Shown here piece after piece: positions 1-8,013 of a stretch of 64,000 bases of DNA. Below the pieces are notes generated by a model. The model ran no database searches, was not told the origin of the DNA, and saw nothing but the letters and a program-made list of their open reading frames with translations. Positions within the stretch are counted from its first letter, which is position 1, and the number at the start of each line of letters is the position of its first letter. The position numbers and the translations under genes are program-made. The DNA is from Ralstonia soli (GTDB lineage: Bacteria; Pseudomonadota; Gammaproteobacteria; Burkholderiales; Burkholderiaceae): positions 372,001 through 436,000 of the forward strand of contig NZ_JAMXHT010000007.1 of NCBI RefSeq assembly GCF_023955655.1, read 5' to 3'.

Positions 1-282
1 GCCGAATTCCACCGCTACCTCGCAGCCATCTTCAGCGCGATGTTCGAACACCCGCGCAATCTCGGGGATCTGCAGGAATTGGCCGCCGTGCTGGAAGCCG
101 CCGGCATCTCGCCCGCGCTGATGCTGGAGCTGGTGCAGGACGACCGCGTCAAGCAGACGCTGCGCAAAACGACCGAAGACGCCGTTGCGCGCGGCGTGTT
201 CGGCGCCCCGACGTTCTTTGTCGGTGACGACATGTTCTGGGGCCAGGACCGCCTGCACTTCGTCGAAGCAGCGCTCTCCTGA
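1..282 (+). CDS. 2-hydroxychromene-2-carboxylate isomerase / DsbA-family protein, C-terminal part
   Basis: The reading frame is open from the first base, so the N-terminus lies outside the window; 93 residues are visible. The C-terminal GVFGAPTFFVGDDMFWGQDR pattern (about residues 65-84 of the visible part) contains the cis-Pro loop (GAPT) and the FWGQDRL ending typical of thioredoxin-fold 2-hydroxychromene-2-carboxylate isomerases. These glutathione-dependent enzymes act in naphthalene-type aromatic degradation, but many relatives are of unknown substrate. The active-site N-terminal motif cannot be checked. Family assignment is firm, exact function is not. Confidence 0.8.
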   Translation, partial: AEFHRYLAAIFSAMFEHPRNLGDLQELAAVLEAAGISPALMLELVQDDRVKQTLRKTTEDAVARGVFGAPTFFVGDDMFWGQDRLHFVEAALS

Positions 283-343
283 CGCCACTGCATGCGCCGG
301 CAGGGGCCGATACCGGGGATGGACCAACAACAAAGCAAAAACA

Positions 344-357
344 AGTTGCATATCTAA
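344..357 (+). promoter_or_regulatory. candidate MarR operator, copy 1
   Basis: AGTTGCATATCTAA lies 27 bases before the marR-type start. The same pattern AGTTGCAT-N2-CTAA recurs at 826-839 before the tautomerase gene. Sharing by the regulator and its neighbour suggests an operator; this is inference. Confidence 0.4.
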
Positions 358-384
358 CCATAACCAACTACCATCCAACTCACC

Positions 385-801
385 ATGTTCGACCACTGCC
401 TCTACTTCAACACCACTGCGCTAGCCCGCAAGCTCGACCGAGTCTGGGCAGATGCCTTCGCGCCCTTCGACCTGACGCCCCCGCAGGGCTTCATGTTGAG
501 GGCGATCGTGGACCGCGCGGGCATGCTGCAAAGCGAGTTGTCGGAAGCCATGTCGGTCACCCGCCCCACGGCAACCCGCGCGCTGGACGGCCTGGAAGCC
601 AAAGGCCTGATCGAACGCCGCAAGACAGAAGCCGACGGCCGCGAGATCGCAGTCTTCCCAACGCGCGAAGCCGTCAAGATCGGGGCAGCGCTGAACGAAG
701 CCAGCGGCGCCGTCACCGCACGGTTGAAGCGTGTGCTGGGTAGTGCCGAGTTCACCGATACGGTGACAAAGATCCGGGGTGTGCGCTCAACCCTGACCTG
801 A
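385..801 (+). CDS. MarR-family transcriptional regulator
   Basis: A 138-residue protein of normal MarR length. The winged-helix core is visible: LTPPQGFMLRAIVD near residues 30-43, the recognition helix region MSVTRPTATRALDGLEAKGLIERR near 55-78, and the wing EADGREIAVFPT after it. MarR proteins bind DNA as dimers and usually repress a neighbouring gene, with release by a small aromatic or oxidant ligand. Here the likely target is the tautomerase 57 bases downstream, because a shared 14-base motif precedes both genes. The ligand cannot be inferred. Confidence 0.9.
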   Translation: MFDHCLYFNTTALARKLDRVWADAFAPFDLTPPQGFMLRAIVDRAGMLQSELSEAMSVTRPTATRALDGLEAKGLIERRKTEADGREIAVFPTREAVKIGAALNEASGAVTARLKRVLGSAEFTDTVTKIRGVRSTLT

Positions 802-825
802 GCGTCAAATTTTTTTGACTCAAAT

Positions 826-839
826 AGTTGCATTGCTAA
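826..839 (+). promoter_or_regulatory. candidate MarR operator, copy 2
   Basis: AGTTGCATTGCTAA, 12 of 14 bases identical to 344-357, lies between the MarR gene and the tautomerase gene, just upstream of the ribosome binding site AAGGAG. Inference from repetition and position only. Confidence 0.4.
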
Positions 840-857
840 TTAATAAGGAGAACGATC

Positions 858-1250
858 ATGCCTATCCTCAACGTCAAAGTCAGTGCCCAACGTTCTGCGG
901 AGATGACGCAGAAGATCTCTGCCACGCTGCTGGAGCTCACCTCCCGCATCCTCGGCAAAGACCCGAAGGTGACCGCCATCGCCATCGACTATGTCGACCC
1001 GGCGGACTGGGTGGTCGGCGGGCAGACGCTCGCGGCGCAAGGCAAGAACAGCGTCTATTTCGACATCAAGGTGACGGACGAAACCAACACCAAGGCGGAG
1101 AAGGCACAGTACATCGCCGAGGCGTTCGCGGCGTTTGCTGAACTGCTCGGCAACCTGCATGAGGAGAGCTATATCTATGTGCAGGACGTCCGCGCTGCCG
1201 CCTATGGGTATGGCGGCAAGACGCAGGAGTATCGCTATCAGCACGCGTAA
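858..1250 (+). CDS. 4-oxalocrotonate tautomerase-family protein
   Basis: A 130-residue protein beginning MPILNV; after removal of Met the N-terminal proline is the catalytic base of the tautomerase superfamily. The start is supported by AAGGAGAACG ten bases upstream. The length suggests the longer, possibly fused-domain branch rather than the 62-residue 4-OT. Members isomerise unsaturated keto acids in aromatic or halo-acid breakdown, but the substrate here is unknown. It sits beside the MarR gene and is probably controlled by it. Confidence 0.85.
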   Translation: MPILNVKVSAQRSAEMTQKISATLLELTSRILGKDPKVTAIAIDYVDPADWVVGGQTLAAQGKNSVYFDIKVTDETNTKAEKAQYIAEAFAAFAELLGNLHEESYIYVQDVRAAAYGYGGKTQEYRYQHA

Positions 1251-1291
1251 TGTGCTGGCCCGGCCCCTCCACCACAGAGCAAGGTGTGACC

Positions 1292-1426
1292 ATGAACCGC
1301 ATGAGTGCATTCTTCGCGGCCAGTTGGCTGGCCGCCGCGTTGCTGTATTTCGGCCAACACTCGTTGCCGCTGACGGCGCTGGCGGGGGTGGTGTTGCTGG
1401 CGGGCTTCGATCTGTCGCGCCCGTGA
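1292..1426 (+). CDS. small hydrophobic membrane protein (44 aa)
   Basis: A short frame starting ATG at 1292 and ending TGA encodes 44 residues. Two hydrophobic stretches are visible, about residues 5-20 (AFFAASWLAAALLYF) and 27-39 (LTALAGVVLLAGF), consistent with a small inner-membrane hairpin. The upstream GCAAGGTGTGACC gives only a modest ribosome binding site. It lies 41 bases after the tautomerase gene. No family is recognised; it may be unexpressed. Confidence 0.45.
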   Translation: MNRMSAFFAASWLAAALLYFGQHSLPLTALAGVVLLAGFDLSRP

Positions 1427-1642
1427 CGCATTCAGCCCGCGGGGTATTGCAGCGGGGTAAGCCTGGACCGCGGCAAAGCGAGGCCGGGCGGCCGTCTGTG
1501 GCGCCATTCCTGGACAACGTTGCGCCCAAACGCCAAGCCTGAGGGTAAGCCCGATGCACGCAAACGATTGCGAGGCCTCAACCTCCCCCCGCCGTTCGGC
1601 TTAAGACACAGCGCATCCGCTCCGATATAGAGTGGGAGACAC

Positions 1643-4384
1643 ATGGAATCGGCAACACCTGGGGCACGCCTCAGGCCTCGGCGCCGACTGGACACGCAAA
1701 ACGCTGGAGAGGGGATGGCCGCAGGGCAATCGAGGGCTTCTGATGGCACACCTGGCACAACGCCAGGGCTATGGTCGCGGCTGCGGGGGCTGCTGTCGCC
1801 GCTCAACCTCGGGGCGGCGGCGTGCCTGCTCTTCATCTGGTCTTTCACGTCCCACCAGCTCACCCAGGAGCGCGATCGGCTGGCCCGCACCGCCCAGGCG
1901 CGCACCGAAGTCGAAGCCCGGGCCTTTGGTGAATACTCGCTTGGCAGCGCGCGTCGCGTGTCCGAGTTCCTGCTCGACCTGCGTGCAAGCTGGCTGGCCG
2001 GGCGCGAGGTGTTCGAGCAAGTCATCCACGAGCGGCAGGAAGTCGTGCGTGACCTGACCTTCCAGGTGGCCGTGATCGATGAAAACGGCATGCTGGTCTA
2101 CTCCAGCATCGACCCCGTCACGCAACGCCTGGACCTGAGCCAACGCGAGCACTTTCGTGTGCACAAGGAATCGGGCGGCCGCGACGTGCTGTTCATCAGC
2201 GACCCGGTGCAGGGCAAGGTGTCAAAAAAGTGGTCGATCCAGTTCACGCGGCCGATCCTCAAGGCGGGGCAGTTTGCAGGCGTGGTGGTGGTCTCGGTCA
2301 GCCCCGAGCAGTTCGCCAGCTTTGCGAACACGCTCACCGTCGGCAGGGACGGCGTGGCCACCATCATCAAGGATTCGGGGCAGATCGTCGCCCGGGTGCC
2401 CAACCCCACCGCCGGTATCGAGAAGCCGCCGCGCCGGCGCCAGTTCAACGAAGCGGGCGCGCCGGAAACGGGCAGCTACCGTGTGGTCTCGGGCACCGAT
2501 GGCGTAGACCGCATCCTGGGCTATCACCACGTGCCCGAGATCGGGATGTTCTTCCTGGTGGGGGAATCGGTGGCCTCGGTGATGGCGCCGTACGACAGCT
2601 ACCGCCATACCACCCTTGTCGAGGCCGCGGCGTCCACACTGTTGATCGCGCTGCTGTATTTCACGCTGCGGCATCAGGGGGCCGAGCGCAAGCGGCATAT
2701 CGAAGAAATGCGCCTCGCTTCGATGGTGTATGCGTCGAGCAGCGAAGCGATGATGGTGACCACGCTCGACGGGCAGGTAGTCGACGTCAACCCGGCATTC
2801 AGCATCACGACGGGCTATACCGCGCAGGAGTTCAAGGGTCAATCCAGCGATGCCATCCGCTCGGAGTGCAATGACAGCGTGGTGATCGACGGCATGCGCG
2901 AAGCGGTGTCCACCAAGGGCACGTGGAGCGGCGAATTCCTGATCCGCCGCAAGGACGGCAGCGAATTCCCGGCGCTGCTCACCATCGACACGTTCGCGGG
3001 CAGCGCGCAAGGCGAGCCGCGCCGCGTCGCGCTCATCCACGACATGACGGAGAAGAAGCGCGCCGAAGAAGTCATCTGGCGCCAGGCCAATTTCGATACG
3101 CTCACCGATCTGCCGAACAGGCACATGTTCTACAACCGCCTGCGCCACGAGATCGCGCGGGCCAAGCAGTCGTCCACGCAACTGGCGCTGCTGTTCATCG
3201 ACCTGGACCGCTTCAAGGAAGTGAACGACACGCTTGGTCACGACCAGGGCGACATCCTGCTCAAGGAGATCGCGCGGCGCATCTCGGCCATCGTGCGGGG
3301 CACCGACACGGTGGCACGGCTGGGCGGCGACGAGTTCACCATCATCCTGTCCGACCTGACCGACCCCGGCGCGGCTGCGCCCATCATCCGCAGCCTGCTC
3401 ACGCGCATCGCCACACCACTGCAGCTGGGCGAGGAGAACGTGGAAGTCTCCGCCAGCATCGGGGTGGCGATGTACCCGCGCGATGCCGACAGCGCGGAGT
3501 CCTTGCTGGTACGCGCCGATCAGGCGATGTTCGCGGCCAAGAGCGCGGGACGCAATCAATGGGCCGTCTTCACCCCGGCGCTCCAGCGCGCCGAGCAGGA
3601 GCGCCTGCGCGTCACCAGCGACTTGCGTGTGGCGCTGGCCGAGCAGCAGCTCGCCGTGCACTACCAGCCCATCGTCGACCTGCGCACCGGCAAGGTCCGC
3701 AAGGCCGAGGCGCTGATCCGCTGGACGCACCCTGCCCGCGGCGAAATCGATCCGGCAGATTTCATTCCGGTGGCCGAAGACAGCGGCCTGATCGTCGAAA
3801 TCGGCAAGTGGGTCCTGAACGAAGCGCTGGACCAGCTCATGCGCTGGCATGCCACGCTCGACAGCACGCTGCAGATGTCGGTCAACAAATCGCCGGTGGA
3901 GTTCCGTGCCCACCAGTCGGGCATCGAATCGTGGACCACGGTGGTCGAGCGCCGCGGGATTCCGCCGCATAGCCTGGTCGTCGAGATTACCGAAGGCTCG
4001 TTGATGGCCGACAGCATCGAAGTGATCGAGCATCTTCGCGCTTTCCGGCGCGCCGGGATCGACGTTGCGCTGGACGATTTCGGCACGGGGTATTCATCGC
4101 TGTCGTACCTCAAGCGCTTCGACATCGACTACATCAAGATCGACAAGTCGTTCGTGCGCAGCCTCGCTCATGACCCGAAAGACATCGCGCTGTGCAGCGC
4201 CATCGTCAGCATGGCGCACGCGCTGCGCATCAAGGTCATTGCCGAGGGCATCGAGACCGAGGAGCAGAAGATGATCCTCGTGGCCGCGGGCTGCGACTAC
4301 GGGCAGGGCCATTTCTTCTGCCCGCCGGTGCCGGCCGCGGCGTTCGAGTCGTTCGTGGTCGAACGCTCGCTCACGGAAACCTGA
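1643..4384 (+). CDS. membrane GGDEF/EAL protein with Cache-type sensor and PAS domain
   Basis: A 913-residue c-di-GMP signalling protein. A first membrane segment lies near residues 53-70 and a second near 322-340; the region between resembles an extracytoplasmic double-Cache sensor. A PAS domain follows (about 355-470), then a diguanylate cyclase domain with intact GGDEF at 561-565 and an RxxD inhibitory site (RGTD) five residues before it, then a phosphodiesterase domain with EAL at 689-691, DDFGTGYSS and the EGIE motif. Both catalytic signatures look intact, so it may make or break c-di-GMP according to signal. The first 40 residues are poorly conserved in character and a later start is possible. 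Confidence 0.93.
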   Translation: MESATPGARLRPRRRLDTQNAGEGMAAGQSRASDGTPGTTPGLWSRLRGLLSPLNLGAAACLLFIWSFTSHQLTQERDRLARTAQARTEVEARAFGEYSLGSARRVSEFLLDLRASWLAGREVFEQVIHERQEVVRDLTFQVAVIDENGMLVYSSIDPVTQRLDLSQREHFRVHKESGGRDVLFISDPVQGKVSKKWSIQFTRPILKAGQFAGVVVVSVSPEQFASFANTLTVGRDGVATIIKDSGQIVARVPNPTAGIEKPPRRRQFNEAGAPETGSYRVVSGTDGVDRILGYHHVPEIGMFFLVGESVASVMAPYDSYRHTTLVEAAASTLLIALLYFTLRHQGAERKRHIEEMRLASMVYASSSEAMMVTTLDGQVVDVNPAFSITTGYTAQEFKGQSSDAIRSECNDSVVIDGMREAVSTKGTWSGEFLIRRKDGSEFPALLTIDTFAGSAQGEPRRVALIHDMTEKKRAEEVIWRQANFDTLTDLPNRHMFYNRLRHEIARAKQSSTQLALLFIDLDRFKEVNDTLGHDQGDILLKEIARRISAIVRGTDTVARLGGDEFTIILSDLTDPGAAAPIIRSLLTRIATPLQLGEENVEVSASIGVAMYPRDADSAESLLVRADQAMFAAKSAGRNQWAVFTPALQRAEQERLRVTSDLRVALAEQQLAVHYQPIVDLRTGKVRKAEALIRWTHPARGEIDPADFIPVAEDSGLIVEIGKWVLNEALDQLMRWHATLDSTLQMSVNKSPVEFRAHQSGIESWTTVVERRGIPPHSLVVEITEGSLMADSIEVIEHLRAFRRAGIDVALDDFGTGYSSLSYLKRFDIDYIKIDKSFVRSLAHDPKDIALCSAIVSMAHALRIKVIAEGIETEEQKMILVAAGCDYGQGHFFCPPVPAAAFESFVVERSLTET

Positions 4385-4396
4385 ACCACAGCGCGT

Positions 4397-5221
4397 TCAG
4401 TTGCCGCGCACGGCGCGCTCGAATGCCTGCACCACGTCGGCCGAAGCATCCGTGATGGCCCAGTAGCCCATGCCGGCGCTACGCCAGTGCATCAGCTGAT
4501 AGCCGCGCTCGGTGCGCAGGGCGGGGTCGGTATCGCCGCCGGCCTCGGGGCGCACGTACAGGTCCACCGGATGCTGCGCGGAGCGATAGACCAGCACCGC
4601 CACCGGTCGGCCGTCGATGTAGTCCAGCCGCCCGCCGATGAGCGGAAAGCCGCGCGCCGCCAGGTCCGTCACGGGTGGCGCGTAGTCGATGCGGCCGTTG
4701 AACCACGGTTTGACTGTGTGGCGATCGGATGAAAGCACGTCGGTCTCGCGCGCACCCAGCAGCGCCCGCACGTGGCTGGCGGTGATGTCGTGCGCGGTGA
4801 GCGCCACGGTGTCGGGCCGGCCCACGAACACCCCCACGCCGAGCGCCACGGCGGCCAGCGCACCGGCCCCCAAGCCCAGGCCAAGCCCCCGCGATGGCGT
4901 GATCAGCCAGCCCAGCAATCGTTGCCAGGGAGACCCGGCAGCGCTTCGCCCCCGAGTCGCTGATGGCAATGCGGGGCGCATCCCCGCTTCCGCCTGCACG
5001 GCTAGCCGCACGCGTGCAGCCAGATCGGCTGGCGCCTTTGCGTACAGTCCGGGCGCCCGCAGGCCCTGACGCAGCGCGTGCACGGTGGCATCGTGTTGCA
5101 CGGCGGCATCCGTGCAGGCACTGCACGTTGCCAGATGCGCATCCATGCGCAGGCTGTCGGCCGCTCCGAGTTCGCCATCGGCGCGTGCGGCCAGCAGTGC
5201 GCGGATGTCGTCACAGCTCAT
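4397..5221 (-). CDS. anti-sigma factor with zinc-binding N-terminus
   Basis: A 274-residue membrane protein. The N-terminus carries Cys3, His29, Cys33 and Cys36 (H-x3-C-x2-C), the zinc-binding anti-sigma signature. One membrane segment is visible near residues 112-133, followed by a periplasmic part of about 140 residues. The start overlaps the end of the ECF sigma gene by 11 bases, so the two are translated together and presumably interact. By family it would hold the sigma factor at the membrane until a periplasmic or redox signal releases it. Confidence 0.88.
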   Translation of the reverse strand: MSCDDIRALLAARADGELGAADSLRMDAHLATCSACTDAAVQHDATVHALRQGLRAPGLYAKAPADLAARVRLAVQAEAGMRPALPSATRGRSAAGSPWQRLLGWLITPSRGLGLGLGAGALAAVALGVGVFVGRPDTVALTAHDITASHVRALLGARETDVLSSDRHTVKPWFNGRIDYAPPVTDLAARGFPLIGGRLDYIDGRPVAVLVYRSAQHPVDLYVRPEAGGDTDPALRTERGYQLMHWRSAGMGYWAITDASADVVQAFERAVRGN

Positions 5222-5858
5222 GGCGGATCTCCTTGGTCGTGCTCCCCATGCTGCCCGATGCGCCAGCCGACGAACGAATCGGCGTGACGTTGGTGCGCGG
5301 CGGCGCGGTGTCTTCGGTCAACAGGCGCGCGAGCTGCTGCCGCGCCCGCGCCAGCCGCGACATGACCGTGCCGATGGGAGCCTCGACCACGGCCGCAATG
5401 TCACGGTACGGAAGGTCCTCCAGCTCGCGCAGCACGAGCACCTCGCGGTACGGCACCGGCAGTCGCTCCAGTGCGGCGTGCACGCGGCGCACGTCATCCA
5501 CGCGGGCGAGCAATGCGGCAGGGTCCACGCCGTAGCTGGCGCCGTCATCCTCGGTGGCGCTGGTGGCAGCGGCGTCATCCCACGGCTGGGCGGGCGTCTG
5601 CTTGCGGCGCGCGCATTCCGAAAACCACGTGTTGCGCACGATGGCCAGCAGCCACGGGCGGCCGTCCCCACCGCGAAATCCGCCAAACAGCCGGAACGCG
5701 CGCAGGCAGGCTTCCTGGACGATGTCGTCGGCGTCCTGTGTGCTGCCCGAGAGCCAGCGCGCCAGGTTATAGGCGGCATCCACATGCGGCAGCACCGCCT
5801 GGGCAAATCGCTGCGCGTCGGTGGGCATGTCGAGGGCGGAATCTGGCAGGTCGGGCAT
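5211..5858 (-). CDS. ECF RNA polymerase sigma factor
   Basis: A 215-residue sigma-70 family factor with region 2 near residues 20-90 (DADDIVQEACLRAF) and region 4 near 125-190 (LPVPYREVLVLRELEDL, then APIGTVMSRLARAR helix-turn-helix). No region 3, as expected for ECF factors. It forms an operon with the anti-sigma gene. A promoter-like GGAATA-N16-GGTAT on the minus strand lies 29 bases upstream and is matched on the plus strand before the metallophosphoesterase, which suggests autoregulation and a divergent target operon. Confidence 0.93.
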   Translation of the reverse strand: MPDLPDSALDMPTDAQRFAQAVLPHVDAAYNLARWLSGSTQDADDIVQEACLRAFRLFGGFRGGDGRPWLLAIVRNTWFSECARRKQTPAQPWDDAAATSATEDDGASYGVDPAALLARVDDVRRVHAALERLPVPYREVLVLRELEDLPYRDIAAVVEAPIGTVMSRLARARQQLARLLTEDTAPPRTNVTPIRSSAGASGSMGSTTKEIRHEL

Positions 5859-5886
5859 GGCGGCCTGGAGGCGGTTGACCCCTGCA

Positions 5887-5913
5887 ATACCGGGGGGCGA
5901 TCCAGTTTATTCC
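5887..5913 (-). promoter_or_regulatory. candidate ECF promoter of the sigma/anti-sigma operon
   Basis: Minus strand: GGAATA at 5913-5908, a 16-base spacer, then GGTAT at 5891-5887. The same -35, spacer length and -10 occur on the plus strand at 5950-5976. The pairing in one divergent intergene supports recognition by the adjacent ECF factor; not tested. Confidence 0.6.
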
Positions 5914-5949
5914 CGCACCGAAGAAATGTTGTTGAAACACGCGTTTCGT

Positions 5950-5976
5950 GGAATACGGTGCCGGCCCCGCCGGTAT
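5950..5976 (+). promoter_or_regulatory. candidate ECF promoter of the metallophosphoesterase/cupredoxin operon
   Basis: Plus strand: GGAATA at 5950-5955, 16-base spacer, GGTAT at 5972-5976, giving a 5' leader of roughly 75 bases before the ATG at 6057. It mirrors the minus-strand promoter at 5887-5913. Confidence 0.6.
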
Positions 5977-6056
5977 GACAGACAGGACCGGCGCGCCCAC
6001 CCGCCTCATCGCGCTGGAGCAACGATGCATCCACCACCCAATGCGAGGGACACCCC

Positions 6057-6992
6057 ATGAGCAAGCAACCCGGACGACGCCAGTTCCTGCAGCTGGCCGC
6101 AGTCGGCGGCCTGGTCTACGCCTCCGGCCTGCGCGGCTGGCAGGCAATGGCGGCCGGCACCCGGCAGGACGACTTCTATTTCGTGCAGCTATCCGACACC
6201 CACTGGGGCTTCAAGGGTGCGCCCAACCCCGACGCGCGCGGTACGCTGCCCAAGGCAATTGCCGCCGTGAATGCGCTGTCGCCCGCGCCGGATTTCGTCA
6301 TCTTCACGGGCGACCTGTCCCACATCAGCGACGACCCTGCCGAGCGCCGCAAGCGGCTGGCCGAGTTTCGCGACATGGCTGCCGGGATCAAGGTGCCCGT
6401 GGTGCACTACATGCCTGGCGAGCACGACGCTTCGCTCGACAACGGCGAGGCCTACTCCGAATTCTTCGGCCGCACGCATTATGCGTTCGACCACAAAGGC
6501 GTGCACTTCATCACCGTCGACAACGTGTCGGACCCCTCGGCCCGTGTGGGTGAGGCCCAGCTCGCCTGGCTGGCGGCGGATCTCCGCTCGGTGCCGCAGC
6601 ACACGCCCATCGTCGTGTTCACGCACCGGCCGCTGTTCGATCTGTATCCGCAATGGGACTGGGCCACGCGCGATGGCCAGCAGGTCATCGACCTGCTCAT
6701 GCCGCACCCCAACGTGACGGTGTTCTACGGCCACATCCACCAGGAGCACCACCACATGACCGGGCATATCGCGCACCACTCCGCACGCTCGCTGATGTTT
6801 CCGCTGCCCGCACCGCCGGCGCCCGGTTCGCAAGCCAAGCGCAACCCGGTTCCGTGGGATGCTGCCGCCCCCTATCGCGGCCTGGGCTGGCGCAGCATTA
6901 CCGAACACGGCAAGCAGGACACCGCCACCTGGGCGCTGGCCGAACAGCCGATCCAGGCCGATGCCACCACCAAGACCCCGGAGACCACCTGA
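6057..6992 (+). CDS. exported metallophosphoesterase (Tat signal)
   Basis: A 311-residue protein starting MSKQPGRRQFLQLAAVGG, a twin-arginine signal (RRQF), so it is probably exported folded with its metals. Calcineurin-like metal motifs are visible in order: SDTHWG (D-x-H), FTGDLSH (GD), PGEHD (variant of GNHD), FTHRP, and YGHIHQEH (GHxH). The third motif has Glu in place of Asn, which is a change at a normally conserved position. Substrate unknown. The cupredoxin gene begins two bases after the stop, so the two form one operon behind an ECF-type promoter. Confidence 0.88.
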   Translation: MSKQPGRRQFLQLAAVGGLVYASGLRGWQAMAAGTRQDDFYFVQLSDTHWGFKGAPNPDARGTLPKAIAAVNALSPAPDFVIFTGDLSHISDDPAERRKRLAEFRDMAAGIKVPVVHYMPGEHDASLDNGEAYSEFFGRTHYAFDHKGVHFITVDNVSDPSARVGEAQLAWLAADLRSVPQHTPIVVFTHRPLFDLYPQWDWATRDGQQVIDLLMPHPNVTVFYGHIHQEHHHMTGHIAHHSARSLMFPLPAPPAPGSQAKRNPVPWDAAAPYRGLGWRSITEHGKQDTATWALAEQPIQADATTKTPETT

Positions 6993-6993
6993 C

Positions 6994-7371
6994 ATGCGCC
7001 CACTCAATGCTTACAACCCCAAGCGGCGCCTCGCGCTGCGCCAGTTCACGGTGCTCGCGGCCGGTGCCGCACTCGCCTGCGTGGCCCACGGCGAAGGCCC
7101 GCAGGTCATACGCGTGCACGCGCGCAAGTTCACCTTCACGCCCGACAAGATCACGCTCAAGCGCGGCGTGCCCGTGGTGTTCGAGCTGACCGGGCAAGAC
7201 ATCCTGATGGGCTTCTCGATTCCGGATTTCAACGTGCGGGCCGATGTGGTGCCGGGGCAAACGGTGCGCCTGGCGCTCACGCCGGACAAGACCGGCACGT
7301 TCGATTTCCTGTGCGACATCTTCTGCGGCTCGGGGCACGAGACGATGAATGGGACGTTGACGGTCACCTGA
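6994..7371 (+). CDS. exported cupredoxin with CuA-like Cys-x3-Cys-x3-His-x2-Met motif
   Basis: A 125-residue protein with an N-terminal signal segment (RR at 11-12 then a hydrophobic stretch to about residue 32). The fold resembles cytochrome oxidase subunit II copper domains: C107, C111, H115 and M118 form the CuA C-x3-C-x3-H-x2-M motif. The upstream His ligand expected in the DVIHSF-like position is Met72 (DILMGF). So this may hold copper in an altered site or serve as a copper carrier. Start chosen at ATG 6994, directly after the upstream stop; the longer frame lacks a signal. Confidence 0.85.
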   Translation: MRPLNAYNPKRRLALRQFTVLAAGAALACVAHGEGPQVIRVHARKFTFTPDKITLKRGVPVVFELTGQDILMGFSIPDFNVRADVVPGQTVRLALTPDKTGTFDFLCDIFCGSGHETMNGTLTVT

Positions 7372-7389
7372 AGCCCTAAAACAACCATG

Positions 7390-7417
7390 AAACGCCCCGA
7401 CCTGTTCGGGGCGTTTT
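7390..7417 (+). terminator. rho-independent terminator after the cupredoxin gene
   Basis: AACGCCCCGA, short loop, TCGGGGCGTT, then a TTTT tract; a strong GC stem 19 bases after the stop. Confidence 0.85.
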
Positions 7418-7490
7418 CATTTACAGATTGAGCACGCGTAACGCGTGTGCGCGGTGGCGTACAAATTCTTTGCGGCGCACGGAATAAACG

Positions 7491-7499
7491 GCCGACCTA
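7491..7499 (+). promoter_or_regulatory. possible ECF -35 element upstream of the DUF305 gene
   Basis: GGAATAAAC matches nine bases of the sigma-operon -35 region, but the expected -10 GGTAT is replaced by TGTTT after 16 bases. A weak third member of the putative ECF regulon. Confidence 0.25.
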
Positions 7500-7548
7500 C
7501 TCTGTTTACTCCGCTAACACGCACGAACCCCTGTCTTGGAGGGCCCAC

Positions 7549-8013
7549 ATGTCGTCACGTTTGAAGCATCGTCCACGCACGTTGCTGTTCGCTGCACTCG
7601 CGCTCATGTCGGGCATCGTGTTTGCCCAGGAGATCACGCCACCTGCCAATCGCGAGCAAGCGTTCCTTGCCGAGAACGATGTCGCCATGACAAAGATGAT
7701 GGATGGCATGGCTCCCAAACCCACCGGCAGCATCGACCAGGATTTCGTCGCGATGATGACGCCGCACCACCAGGGCGCCATCGACATGGCCGTGGCCTAT
7801 CTGCGTTACGGCCAGAACGAACAACTGCGCCGCATCGCGCAGGAAATCGTCATCGAGCAGCAGCAAGAGATTGCAGCGATGCGCATGGCGCTCGGCCAGC
7901 CGCTGCCCCCTTCGGCACCTGCACCAACACAGCCAGGCCCTGCCTCCTTGACGACTGCGCCCGCATCACGTGCGGCGCATCACGCTCACACAACCCGCCA
8001 ACAGGAAGATTGA
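7549..8013 (+). CDS. exported DUF305-domain protein
   Basis: A 154-residue protein with a signal peptide (hydrophobic residues about 12-24, cleavage after VFA). The central MMTPHHQGAIDMA segment is the DUF305 hallmark, rich in Met and His and often found near copper genes. A His-rich tail ends the protein. Start at ATG 7549 is favoured over the longer upstream frame because it puts the signal peptide at the N-terminus. The stop overlaps the next start (TGATG), indicating translational coupling with the beta-propeller gene. Confidence 0.85.
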   Translation: MSSRLKHRPRTLLFAALALMSGIVFAQEITPPANREQAFLAENDVAMTKMMDGMAPKPTGSIDQDFVAMMTPHHQGAIDMAVAYLRYGQNEQLRRIAQEIVIEQQQEIAAMRMALGQPLPPSAPAPTQPGPASLTTAPASRAAHHAHTTRQQED

